Virus record (IMG/VR): IMGVR_UViG_3300050821_004409
Coordinates: 1-48,963 of that record
DNA: 48,963 nucleotides
Direction: 5' to 3' (one strand)
Origin: a virus
Part shown: piece by piece, positions 40,115 to 48,055 of the stretch
Numbering within the stretch: the stretch's first letter is position 1
Layout of the letters: every line of letters begins with the position of its first letter
Notes under the pieces: generated by a model
Databases searched by the model: none
Told to the model about the DNA's origin: nothing
What the model saw: the letters and a program-made list of their open reading frames with translations, nothing else
Program-made: the position numbers and the translations under genes

Positions 40115-40389
40115 TTTTTCTCCATTATTTCGCAAATTTTATTTAAATTGGTGCCAACATAATTTATCTTGTCGCAAAATTCTTTAAAATAACTTTTATT
40201 TATAAGAATAGGGTCCGCTGGTAAGCCCGGGTAATTAAACGATATAGCAATAATATCATACGTTTCACATCCCCTAACTTTAACTTCATGGCCACTACTA
40301 TCAGTAAACGTATAGTTATATTCGCCATTATCGGAAAATACATATATTCCATCTATCATTTCCGCCAAGGTAGTATATTTTATCTCCAT
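40108..40389 (-). CDS. Hypothetical protein
   Basis: The 93-residue product has a beta-rich N-terminal half (MIDGIYVFSDNGEYNYTFTDSSGHEVKVRG) and a helical C-terminal half (KSYFKEFCDKINYVGTNLNKICEIM). The layout, strands then a helix with FxxFCxKI, is also seen in the 39031 gene (FNQFHEYCIKVNEVLKMI). The two may be distant paralogues. Confidence 0.55.
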   Translation of the reverse strand: MEIKYTTLAEMIDGIYVFSDNGEYNYTFTDSSGHEVKVRGCETYDIIAISFNYPGLPADPILINKSYFKEFCDKINYVGTNLNKICEIMEKKC

Positions 40390-40391
40390 TA

Positions 40392-40700
40392 TTAATGGCT
40401 CGTTCCGTTATTTTGATGCGCTCGTTGAATAGCTAACTGTATTTTTTCAATTGTTTTTTCTTTTAAGTAGTGGGCGGCAAATTCAGTTAATTTTATTGCA
40501 GCTTCTTCTGAGATATTCCATTCCTGGATTGCATCTAATATAACGACACAATGCAGTACATTAAGTGTATCCAGTTTAGTTTGAACTGGATATTGGTCAA
40601 CAATACTTGATAATTTATCTAAACATTCTTGCACCTCAGCTACATATTCCGATGTATCTGGGTTTCTAAGATTTACATGTTCAAGTAATGGTATTTTCAT
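40392..40700 (-). CDS. Hypothetical helical protein
   Basis: The 102-residue product is helical with an acidic N-terminal half (SEYVAEVQECLDKLSSIVDQYP) and a C-terminal KEKTIEKIQLAIQRAHQ helix. It overlaps the first gene of the operon by four bases. No family is recognised. Confidence 0.55.
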   Translation of the reverse strand: MKIPLLEHVNLRNPDTSEYVAEVQECLDKLSSIVDQYPVQTKLDTLNVLHCVVILDAIQEWNISEEAAIKLTEFAAHYLKEKTIEKIQLAIQRAHQNNGTSH

Positions 40701-40843
40701 ATTTTAACCTCTACACTATGCATGGCTTCTATGGCAATATAACAAAGATTTATACTATGCCCTTCTAAAGCAGTTTTTATGTCATCTATCAACTTGGGCA
40801 TCCCCGCTTTCTGTTCATGCCATTCTTTTGGAAGTTCTTCCAT
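40697..40843 (-). CDS. 48-residue leader gene of the leftward operon
   Basis: The short gene starts at ATG 40843 with aggag seven bases upstream. The product (MEELPKEWHEQKAGMPKLI at the start) is soluble and helical. It overlaps the next gene by ATGA. It is the promoter-proximal gene of eight. Confidence 0.5.
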   Translation of the reverse strand: MEELPKEWHEQKAGMPKLIDDIKTALEGHSINLCYIAIEAMHSVEVKI

Positions 40844-40877
40844 AACTTTCTCCTTACCTCGTTTCTAACTTAAGATA

Positions 40878-40905
40878 ATGATATCATCATAATATCATTT
40901 GTCAA
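40878..40905 (-). promoter_or_regulatory. Promoter of the leftward operon
   Basis: On the minus strand TTGACA (40905-40900), 16 bases, TATCAT (40883-40878). The -10 lies in a perfect ATGATATCAT palindrome (40878-40887), the fullest form of the motif shared with the promoters at 18304, 18355, 22788 and 31262. Confidence 0.75.
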
Positions 40906-40976
40906 GTATATTTTAAGAAATAGTAGATGACCTGCGACCTACTTTAAACACCAAAAGACATAACAACAAATATATG

Positions 40977-41080
40977 TTGACATACTAATAAAGATATATA
41001 AAAATAGTCATGGATTTATTGTTAGTCTTTAGAAAGTCGTTCTTTTGGTATGCAGTCCTTCGAGTAGCAACAATAAGTCC
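40977..41080 (+). promoter_or_regulatory. Portal-operon promoter and leader hairpin
   Basis: GTTGACATACTAA with TTGACA at 40977-40982 is followed by TATAAA-like bases. In the leader GGATTTATTGTT (41012-41023) pairs with AACAATAAGTCC (41069-41080) over 12 bp with one G-U pair and a 45-base loop. The remaining bases up to 41129 hold no further feature. Confidence 0.45.
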
Positions 41081-41129
41081 AACAACATCATAGTAAGATA
41101 ATTTACTTAGTTACATTATTGGATAATAA

Positions 41130-43580
41130 ATGTCTGCTATTTCCCCGTTCGATGACAGTATATATGAATCTCAGGCACCTTCTCATGAGGAGGCTGCCAA
41201 TATTCCTGTGGAGAACATTGAAGAGGTAGGAAGAACGGAAGATGGGAGTCCTATCTTTGATGTTAAAGATGAAAATAAGAAAGAAGAAAAGCGTCCCTCC
41301 GAAGATGATTTCTATGCCAATCTTGCCCTAGAGTTAGATGACGCAAGCCTTAGAGGGCTAGCAGGGTCGTTACTAGAAGAAATCAAGGAAGACCTTGAAT
41401 CCAGAAAAGGATGGGAAAAGACCATTAATCTAGCGTTGAAGTATTTAGGGCATGCCATTGAAGAAGACCGTACGGTACCCTTTTTAAGGGCGTGTGCGGC
41501 TTTTGACTCTACCTTGTCGAGTGCAGTACTCACTTCTTATTCGGTGGCCAGGGCAGAGCTATTTCCGGCTTCTGGACCAGCTAGAGCTGAGATTGAAGGT
41601 ATGCCAACTCCTGAGAACGAAGACCAAGGAGAGCGTGTAAAGTATTTTCTTAACTATTTCCTAACTAAGATAGACCGAGGTTATTACCCAGACTCAGATA
41701 GATTACTGATGTATTTAATCTTGTGCGGAAGCGCTGTACGGAAGGTCTATCAAGACCCCATCCTAGGTCGTCCTAATCCGCGCTTTATAAAACCTCAAGA
41801 TTTTATTATTAACCATAACGCTATCAGCGTACTAGACAGTACGCGGCTAACCGAAAGAATCCTTTTAAGCAAGAAAGATATCATATTAAAAGAAAGAAGT
41901 GGGGACTTCACTATAGAAGATACCCCTGATATAAACGAAGAAGAAGAACCGAGCTCCATTGCGAAAACAATAAAAAAAATAGAGGGAGTATCTACAGATG
42001 CGCATCAAAATAAGAGTCTATTTGACTTTTATGAAGTACATGTAGAATTAACCCAAGAAGAAGTAGAAGGTAAAAAACTTCTTAAATCAAAAACCAACAA
42101 GAAAAATAAAAAAGAGAAAGACTTACCAAAACCTTACGTTGTCATGATTGATGTTAGCAAAAAGAAAGTTCGGTCAATCAAACGTAACTGGAAAGAGAAG
42201 GATGAGAAATACAAACGATTAGAGTGTTTTGTGCTTTATCAATACCTTACTGGTTTTGGCATATATGGTTTGGGTCTAGCGCATTTAATGGGCTCAAATG
42301 CGATTGTATTGACCCAAATACTAAGGCAATCCGTGGATGCTGCTGTTTTACAGAGCTTTCCAGGCGGCATAAAGACACGCGGAATGAAGGCAGAAAATAA
42401 TGATAAAGCCATTGGTCCTACTGAGTTTTTAGAAGTAGAAACTGGAGGGCAACCTATCCGTGACTGCTTTATGTTGATGCCTTACGCTGGACCTTCTCAG
42501 CCTTTGTTGCAACTTAGAAATGAAATCAAGCAAGAAACAGCTCAGGGTGGCTCCGCTGCTGAAGCCCCTTTACCAGAGAATGGTACCAATACTCCGGTGG
42601 GAACCACCTTAGCGATGCTAGAGGTAGCTAATAGGGTACAGTCTTCGGTATTACGGTCCTTGCATGTTTCGTTAGGGTATGAACTTCAACTTATCTTTAA
42701 TTTATTCGCTGAATATTTAGAAGATGAGCCATATCCTTTTTCAGTTCCAGGGAAAGATGTCACCATTATGCGGCAGGACTTTAATGACAAAGTGTCAATT
42801 ATGCCTGTATCCGACCCTAATGTTCTTACTAGCACTCATAGATTGCTAAGAACAGAAGCAGAACTGAAGCTTGCACAAAGCGCGCCTGAGATATACGACA
42901 TGAAAGAAGCGCATCGCCGAATGTTGCGTGCCATGAACGTAGAAGGCATTGAAAAACTAATCCCTGATGAAGATGAACCTCAAGCGCTTGACCCTACTAC
43001 TGAAAATATATTTTTCATGAATGGCAAGCCAATAACAGTAGGTTCTTTTCAGGACGATGAAGCACATCTTATTGTGCATAGAAGGTTCTTAGAAGAAATA
43101 CAGAATAATCCACAATTATTCAACCTTCAGGTTATTAATACAATAAAGATGCACATTCAAAAACATGAAGCTTATAAGATATATAAGCAACTAAAACAAT
43201 ATATGAATGTGCATATAAAAGAAGAAGAAATCATGAGTAATCACCAAATTCAGAACATGCTTGCAATGCAAGATGCTCAAAATGTAATGCAAATAATGCA
43301 ACAAGAACAACAACAGCAACAAGAAGCAGCAGAGGCTCAGAAAAACCAACTAGACCCCAATGCTGTCATGATGGCTGATATCGAACAACATAGAGAAGCT
43401 TCTCATCTAAAAGATGAAGAAGCCAAATTAAAAGCTGAGACAGAAGCTTTTAAAGCTCAATTAAAATTTGAGAGTGAAACCTCAAAAATTGAAGCTGACA
43501 AGGAAATGGCGGTCAACAAGAATGAAGTTGACTTAACCATTGCACACTCTAAACAACCAACTCAGGAGCCTATGCTATGA
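41130..43580 (+). CDS. Portal protein, P22-like
   Basis: The 816-residue product forms the dodecameric DNA channel. Residues 1-60 are acidic and disordered and carry the EEVGRTEDGSPIF peptide. Residues 65-560 have the typical podoviral portal core: WEKTINLALKYLG, AELFPASGPARAEI, YFLNYFLTKIDRGYYPDSDRLLMYLILCGSAVRKVYQDP, RFIKPQDFIIN, and later PLPENGTNTPVGTTLAMLEVANRVQSSVLRSLH. The C-terminal 150 residues are a Gln/Glu/Lys-rich coiled coil, compatible with the barrel of P22 portals. It overlaps the next gene by four bases. The length is normal for the P22 type. Confidence 0.88.
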   Translation: MSAISPFDDSIYESQAPSHEEAANIPVENIEEVGRTEDGSPIFDVKDENKKEEKRPSEDDFYANLALELDDASLRGLAGSLLEEIKEDLESRKGWEKTINLALKYLGHAIEEDRTVPFLRACAAFDSTLSSAVLTSYSVARAELFPASGPARAEIEGMPTPENEDQGERVKYFLNYFLTKIDRGYYPDSDRLLMYLILCGSAVRKVYQDPILGRPNPRFIKPQDFIINHNAISVLDSTRLTERILLSKKDIILKERSGDFTIEDTPDINEEEEPSSIAKTIKKIEGVSTDAHQNKSLFDFYEVHVELTQEEVEGKKLLKSKTNKKNKKEKDLPKPYVVMIDVSKKKVRSIKRNWKEKDEKYKRLECFVLYQYLTGFGIYGLGLAHLMGSNAIVLTQILRQSVDAAVLQSFPGGIKTRGMKAENNDKAIGPTEFLEVETGGQPIRDCFMLMPYAGPSQPLLQLRNEIKQETAQGGSAAEAPLPENGTNTPVGTTLAMLEVANRVQSSVLRSLHVSLGYELQLIFNLFAEYLEDEPYPFSVPGKDVTIMRQDFNDKVSIMPVSDPNVLTSTHRLLRTEAELKLAQSAPEIYDMKEAHRRMLRAMNVEGIEKLIPDEDEPQALDPTTENIFFMNGKPITVGSFQDDEAHLIVHRRFLEEIQNNPQLFNLQVINTIKMHIQKHEAYKIYKQLKQYMNVHIKEEEIMSNHQIQNMLAMQDAQNVMQIMQQEQQQQQEAAEAQKNQLDPNAVMMADIEQHREASHLKDEEAKLKAETEAFKAQLKFESETSKIEADKEMAVNKNEVDLTIAHSKQPTQEPML

Positions 43581-45010
43581 ACAAAGAAGAACGCGAAAGA
43601 CATCTTTCTGGATATTCTGGAAAAGATTCGCTACGTGATAATGCCAAGAGAATGTTTGGCGCTGAATTAACTGGGCGCGGAGTTCGAGAAGGATTTCCCG
43701 CATCATTTTCTGCGCCAGGTCGTGAAAAGGCTCGCCTTTATAAGAAAGGTGGTGCAGTCGCCCATGAGATGCCTGATTATCAAACCAATTTACGATTGCC
43801 GCGTAGAGTGCCTACTCCTCGTTTAGATCAGCAGGATTTACATACCGCACAAGTTATGAAACGAGGTGGGCATGCTAAAAGGCATTATGCTGATGGCGGC
43901 CTTTTAGGAAAACTTGGGGGCGTTGGCGACAGTGTACGCGGTCAACTAGGTGACCACATAAATACTCTTTTAGGGAGACTTGGGCCATTCGGAGGAGTAA
44001 TAAGAACTGTTAAAGATAGTTTAGGATTTGAACGAGGGGGGTATGTAAAACGAGGTCATCGTGGTTATAGGCGCCATAGAGCAGAAGGCGGCGAATTAGA
44101 AGGAACTCAGACTTCTACTATGACTTCAGAACATCCTGATATGCCTCATATGGAAGAGAAGCGTGCTGATATGCCTGAAGCTCATCATGAGCCAGAGCCA
44201 CATCATGAAGAAGCGTACCATATTCCAGATGCACCGCCGCCGCCTCCCATCAAAAAGGCGAAAAAAATTGAGCCCGAAATTCATCATGAAGAGGAGGCTT
44301 ATCATATTCCAGATGCGCCCCCTCCTCCTCCTGAAAAAAAGATGAAGATTAAGAAAAGTCTGCTAGGTTCCCCTGTGGAAGCTTCTATCGCATCGCCAGC
44401 TAAAGGACAGATGTTTCAAAGACATCATGAGGGCCGTAGAGGAAGAGCCATGGGAGCAGGTAGAGGAATGGCACTCGTTGGAAGAGCAAGACGATATAAA
44501 GATGGCGGACCTGCTCAACACTATGACTTTGGAGGAATCGTAAAAGGAATTGGGAATGTCGCTTTACATTTACTGCCTTCACTTATTCCAATGTTAATGA
44601 AAAAAGAAGGAGGCCAAGTCAACATGCAGCATTTACATAGACAACTCGAAAGCGCGCTTACGACTGAAAAACGTAGAGGTGGCCACTTAAGACAAGGGCA
44701 CAAGGGTCATCATTACGCTAAAGGCGGCAGCGTTTATGAAAGCATGATGGTTGGCGAGCCTGGACATTCTAAAAGAGCTCCTAGAAACAATTGGGAGTCT
44801 GTAATGAGAGGTGAGCATGCTCAACGTTCTCCAGAAGGAAGAAAGTCTGCTAGGCATCCTGGAGAAGATATGTCGCATGGAACCGTTTTCAAACGCGGTG
44901 GAAGAATGGCAGCTGGAGGAGTTGCTAAAATTCGGCATGATGTAGCCAATAAAAGAGGGCGCCCCATGCACGCAGCACATATTCAAAGAACTCCAAATTT
45001 GTTTGATTAA
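43577..45010 (+). CDS. Putative internal head protein with His/Pro repeat
   Basis: The 477-residue product is basic with many Arg, His and Gly. It contains repeated KRGGHAKRHYADGG-type segments, and in the middle a duplicated unit of acidic HHEEAYHIPDAPPPPP followed by KK (about residues 205-255). Similar RGG-type segments occur in the ejection-module protein at 8300. The proline and histidine repeats look like flexible linkers. It is probably a virion-internal, DNA-associated protein. No enzymatic domain is recognised. Confidence 0.5.
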   Translation: MNKEERERHLSGYSGKDSLRDNAKRMFGAELTGRGVREGFPASFSAPGREKARLYKKGGAVAHEMPDYQTNLRLPRRVPTPRLDQQDLHTAQVMKRGGHAKRHYADGGLLGKLGGVGDSVRGQLGDHINTLLGRLGPFGGVIRTVKDSLGFERGGYVKRGHRGYRRHRAEGGELEGTQTSTMTSEHPDMPHMEEKRADMPEAHHEPEPHHEEAYHIPDAPPPPPIKKAKKIEPEIHHEEEAYHIPDAPPPPPEKKMKIKKSLLGSPVEASIASPAKGQMFQRHHEGRRGRAMGAGRGMALVGRARRYKDGGPAQHYDFGGIVKGIGNVALHLLPSLIPMLMKKEGGQVNMQHLHRQLESALTTEKRRGGHLRQGHKGHHYAKGGSVYESMMVGEPGHSKRAPRNNWESVMRGEHAQRSPEGRKSARHPGEDMSHGTVFKRGGRMAAGGVAKIRHDVANKRGRPMHAAHIQRTPNLFD

Positions 45011-45029
45011 ATAAATTTAGGAACTTTGG

Positions 45030-45263
45030 ATGAACCTTAGGTTTTGTGAAAATTTGTTGGTAAGGATAAGAGAAAGGCAGGGAGTATATGCAGACCGTAT
45101 ACTCTCTGGCACTTTTGATAAAATTGAAGACTATAAGTTTGTTGTTGGTAAGTGGCAAGCAATGCGTGAAGCAGAAGAAATTATTTGCCGTTTATACAAG
45201 GACATGTTTGACACCAAATATTTAAGTAAAGAGGGAAATAATGAAGAATTTGAAACAGATTAG
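45030..45263 (+). CDS. Small head-module protein
   Basis: The 77-residue product contains DYKFVVGKWQAMREAEEIICRLYKD, a pattern common to a small helical protein found between portal and scaffold in many podoviruses. Function is unestablished. The last 23 bases overlap the next gene. Confidence 0.6.
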   Translation: MNLRFCENLLVRIRERQGVYADRILSGTFDKIEDYKFVVGKWQAMREAEEIICRLYKDMFDTKYLSKEGNNEEFETD

Positions 45264-45672
45264 TTATATAGAAGAACATGAAGAAGAAGAAGCAATACGT
45301 TTCGTAGAAGAAAAACTTGGATGTGAACGTCCAAGAGTGTGCGGCCCCTGGTTAGCGGTAATGCTTTATACCCGACATGAAGAAACCTATGTAACGAAAG
45401 AAGGGGAGAAAAGCCAGATAGTAGTACCTGGAAGTGTTGCAGATAATGATACATTTTCAAGTATGACTGGATTAGTGCTCTCTATTGGGCACGGTGCCTA
45501 TAAGGGCGAACAATTTAAAGAGTACGGCCCTACTTGTAAAGTGGGTGATTGGATAACTTTCCCTCGTCACGAAGGCGTAAGAGCTTGGTATAAAGGAAGG
45601 CCAATTTACTACCTCTACGATGACAAGATTATGCAAGTCGTAAAAGACCCTGCGGACGTTACGAGAGATTAA
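45241..45672 (+). CDS. GroES-like co-chaperonin
   Basis: The 143-residue product matches the Cpn10 fold in its C-terminal two thirds: GLVLSIGHGAYKG (77-89), CKVGDWITFPRH (99-110), then a YKG turn and YDDKIMQVVKDPADV (126-140). Residues 49-75 (ETYVTKEGEKSQIVVPGS) are placed where the mobile loop that contacts GroEL lies, and the first 30 residues are an acidic extension. T4 gp31 is the classic phage example; it replaces GroES for capsid folding. Its place between portal and scaffold fits a role in capsid protein folding. The gene has its own agaggg site. Confidence 0.75.
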   Translation: MKNLKQISYIEEHEEEEAIRFVEEKLGCERPRVCGPWLAVMLYTRHEETYVTKEGEKSQIVVPGSVADNDTFSSMTGLVLSIGHGAYKGEQFKEYGPTCKVGDWITFPRHEGVRAWYKGRPIYYLYDDKIMQVVKDPADVTRD

Positions 45673-45693
45673 TTATTATAAAGAGGAAATAAC

Positions 45694-46650
45694 ATGCAAA
45701 CATACAACGAAGAAGATGTACGAGAATTTGGTGGAGGGGAAGAAGAATTACCCCTTGAAGCAGAACAGGAAGAACTAGAAGAGGAGCTCGGTGAAGAGCC
45801 GGAATTAGAAGAAGAGGAAAGTTCAGAACCCGAAACCCCGGCGCAGCGCATAGCGGCAGAAGATGCTCATCAAAAGAAAATTAAGACGCGCTTAAATCAA
45901 GTACAACGTGAAAAGTACCAAGCCTTAGATGAGCTAGCTAGAACGCGTGACGAGTTAGAAAAAACTCGTGCTATGGCAGATTTAACAGCACAATCTGCTA
46001 TGAGACATTATGACGATAATGTTATTCAGAGATTAGAGAAGGCTCGTCAATTAAAAGCTAGTGCATATGAATCTGGTGATATTCAATCACAAGTAGATGC
46101 AGATGTAGAGCTTTCGATAGCTACCAATGAACTTCACAATTTAAATACTTGGAAAGTCCAGCAAAGTTATAGACAGCCAATTCAAGAACCTTCCTACGCA
46201 CCTTCTCCTTATGCGGGCAAGGAGCCTGTTATACAGGATTGGATAAGGGATAACTCTTGGGTGAATCCTCAATCTAATGATTACGACCCAGACTTGACAG
46301 ACCAAGTAGCACGTTATTGTCAAGAATACGACAATAATCTTATAAATGCGGGATATGGGGATGCTATTTTCTCAGAACAATATCGAGAAAAGATTAATGA
46401 GTTTGTAGATCATTTCCGTCAAAGCAACTATCACCAAGGCAGGAGAGAACTAAATATGAGAACTAGCAGAAGCCCAGTATCCCCTGTTAGAAGCAGTGGG
46501 CAAAATTATCAACAATCTTCACAGACAAGAGGAGCGTTGAATGCAGACGAAAAAGATATGGCTAGAAGATTAGGTATAAGTGAGAAAGAAATGTATGCGG
46601 CCGTATTAAACGATAAAAGAACAAACGCACAAAAAAGAGGAGGAAGATAA
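45694..46650 (+). CDS. Scaffolding protein
   Basis: The 318-residue product has a very acidic N-terminus (about residues 1-50, mostly Glu), a long coiled-coil middle (VQREKYQALDELARTRDELEKTRAM, then RLEKARQLKASAYESGD) and a basic, Ser/Arg-rich C-terminus. Acidic, helical, coiled proteins located just upstream of the capsid gene are the hallmark of phage scaffolds; the basic C-terminus would bind the capsid interior. The C-terminal helix (DEKDMARRLGISEKEMYAAV) is a likely contact. It is removed or lost on maturation in other phages. Confidence 0.7.
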   Translation: MQTYNEEDVREFGGGEEELPLEAEQEELEEELGEEPELEEEESSEPETPAQRIAAEDAHQKKIKTRLNQVQREKYQALDELARTRDELEKTRAMADLTAQSAMRHYDDNVIQRLEKARQLKASAYESGDIQSQVDADVELSIATNELHNLNTWKVQQSYRQPIQEPSYAPSPYAGKEPVIQDWIRDNSWVNPQSNDYDPDLTDQVARYCQEYDNNLINAGYGDAIFSEQYREKINEFVDHFRQSNYHQGRRELNMRTSRSPVSPVRSSGQNYQQSSQTRGALNADEKDMARRLGISEKEMYAAVLNDKRTNAQKRGGR

Positions 46651-46652
46651 TC

Positions 46653-47147
46653 ATGGAAAAAGTAAAAAATCCACGAAAGAGTCGAATTGAATCTACCCGT
46701 AGAACACAAGAACGTCAAAATGTAGATAGACCTAAACAAAAAATGTTCTTTCAAAATATTGATGATATCGATCCGAGGTCGATTCCAGCAGGGATGGAAT
46801 ATTATCGCGCTCGCGTTCAAATTGGGGAACACGATGACACAGGGCGCCTTCCCGACATGATGCGTAAAGGATGGACGCTGGTTCCTGCTGATAGACATCC
46901 TGAAATGGCATTTTCAGACCCATTGGGAAGACTGACTACTTATAAAGGGTATATCTACCACAAAGGAGGCATTCTCTGCGAACGCCCAATAGAGCTCGGA
47001 AAACAAGAGTATGACAGACTACATGATAGAAATATGAGTGACTTACTAAATATGCCGGGTACGGATAACTTTTTAGGAGAGCCTAGTATTCCTGGAGCAG
47101 TTCAGTATCAAACTTATGTTACCAAAAATGCTACCTTTGGAAGATAA
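46653..47147 (+). CDS. Hypothetical head-module protein
   Basis: The 164-residue product starts after gaggaggaag. The N-terminus is basic and disordered. The core (IPAGMEYYRARVQIGEHDDTGRLPDMMRKGWTLVPADRHPEM, then KGGILCERPIELGKQEYDRL) resembles a protein found next to capsid genes in several podoviruses. Its function is unknown. It precedes the structured leader of the next gene. Confidence 0.55.
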   Translation: MEKVKNPRKSRIESTRRTQERQNVDRPKQKMFFQNIDDIDPRSIPAGMEYYRARVQIGEHDDTGRLPDMMRKGWTLVPADRHPEMAFSDPLGRLTTYKGYIYHKGGILCERPIELGKQEYDRLHDRNMSDLLNMPGTDNFLGEPSIPGAVQYQTYVTKNATFGR

Positions 47148-47162
47148 AAAATAATTTTAAAA

Positions 47163-47218
47163 GACTAGTATCTAAATATAAATTTGGTGTATACTCATCA
47201 CTAGTTTAGATGCTAGTC
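47163..47218 (+). ncRNA. 14-bp hairpin in the capsid-region leader
   Basis: GACTAGTATCTAAA (47163-47176) pairs with TTTAGATGCTAGTC (47205-47218), with one G-U pair. The loop holds a possible -10 (TATACT, 47190-47195). No T-tract follows, so it is not a simple terminator. It may be an RNA processing site, as with RNase III, or a 5' stabiliser for the capsid messages. Confidence 0.45.
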
Positions 47219-47230
47219 ATAGTTTCTAAA

Positions 47231-47365
47231 AGACGGACCTGAGTCTTCAAACGGTCGGAGCCATAATCTCCCGGTCATCTGGGCCATAAATCAGAAGGGC
47301 GGACCTGAGCCCTAAAAGCGGTCGAGAGCAATCTCTAAGTTTTAACTGATTTATTATCGGAGATT
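47231..47365 (+). ncRNA. Tandem pseudoknot-like RNA elements in a virion leader
   Basis: Two copies of one structure lie at 47231-47271 and 47297-47335. In each, a 4-bp stem (AGAC/GTCT or GGGC/GCCC) holds an identical eight-base loop GGACCTGA. Loop bases GACC pair with a downstream GGTC (47253-47256 or 47320-47323), an H-type pseudoknot. A hairpin follows (GGAG/CTCC or GAGA-GCAA-TCTC). Copy 2 is enclosed by AAATCAG/CTGATTT (47288-47294/47346-47352). AATCTCT (47330-47336) can alternatively pair with GGAGATT (47359-47365), the ribosome binding site of the 47371 gene. Confidence 0.6.
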
Positions 47366-47370
47366 TTTTT

Positions 47371-48036
47371 ATGGCTTACGGCAATGCGACCAATTCCCCT
47401 TTTGGGTTTCGCCCATCTCAATATTTGAATGGTAGTTTATATACGGGCCAACAAAGTCCTTATTTGATTGCTTCTGGCTATGCTGCTTCTATTTATCAAG
47501 GCGATTTAGTAATTCAGGCTAATAACGGCACTATTAACGTAGCTGCTGCTGGTGGCACTATTCTGGGTGTTTTTGCTGGGTGTAAATTTATAGATGCTAA
47601 TGGCGTTGCACAATACTTAAAGTATTGGCCTGCCAATCAAGTAACGATGGGTGCTGTTAATGCAGAAGCATTCATAATTGACGATCCGGATGTGCTCTTT
47701 GATGTTCAAACTTCTAACAGCACAAACGTAGCATCTGCAATTAATACCGTTTCTATTTCAACTGTTCAACTCTATCTAAATGCTAACTTAGGATTAGCAG
47801 GTGGTGGTGCAGCTGGCCCATTGGCACCCGCCAATCCTGCGACCGGTTCTACCATTAGCGGACAATCTGCCATGTATTTGGATTACAACACTCTCAATAC
47901 TACAGCGACCCTACAGTTGAAAATCGTTCGGTTTACGCCAGTTCCAGGCAATGCTAGCGCAGTATTGTTTAACAATACGTTGGTATTAATCAATAACCAT
48001 GTTTACAAAGGCGGCACCGGAACTTTGGGCGTATAA
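47371..48036 (+). CDS. Putative capsid decoration / head protein
   Basis: The 221-residue product resembles a group of proteins found just before the capsid gene in many podoviruses: AYGNATNSPFGFRPSQYLNGSLYTGQ at the start, then YLIASGYAASIYQGDLVIQANNG. The rest is beta-rich. Its ribosome binding site (47359-47362) is in the structured leader described above. It likely decorates or stabilises the capsid shell. Translation is probably controlled by the leader. Confidence 0.6.
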   Translation: MAYGNATNSPFGFRPSQYLNGSLYTGQQSPYLIASGYAASIYQGDLVIQANNGTINVAAAGGTILGVFAGCKFIDANGVAQYLKYWPANQVTMGAVNAEAFIIDDPDVLFDVQTSNSTNVASAINTVSISTVQLYLNANLGLAGGGAAGPLAPANPATGSTISGQSAMYLDYNTLNTTATLQLKIVRFTPVPGNASAVLFNNTLVLINNHVYKGGTGTLGV

Positions 48037-48055
48037 GATTTAGGAGAATATAAAA

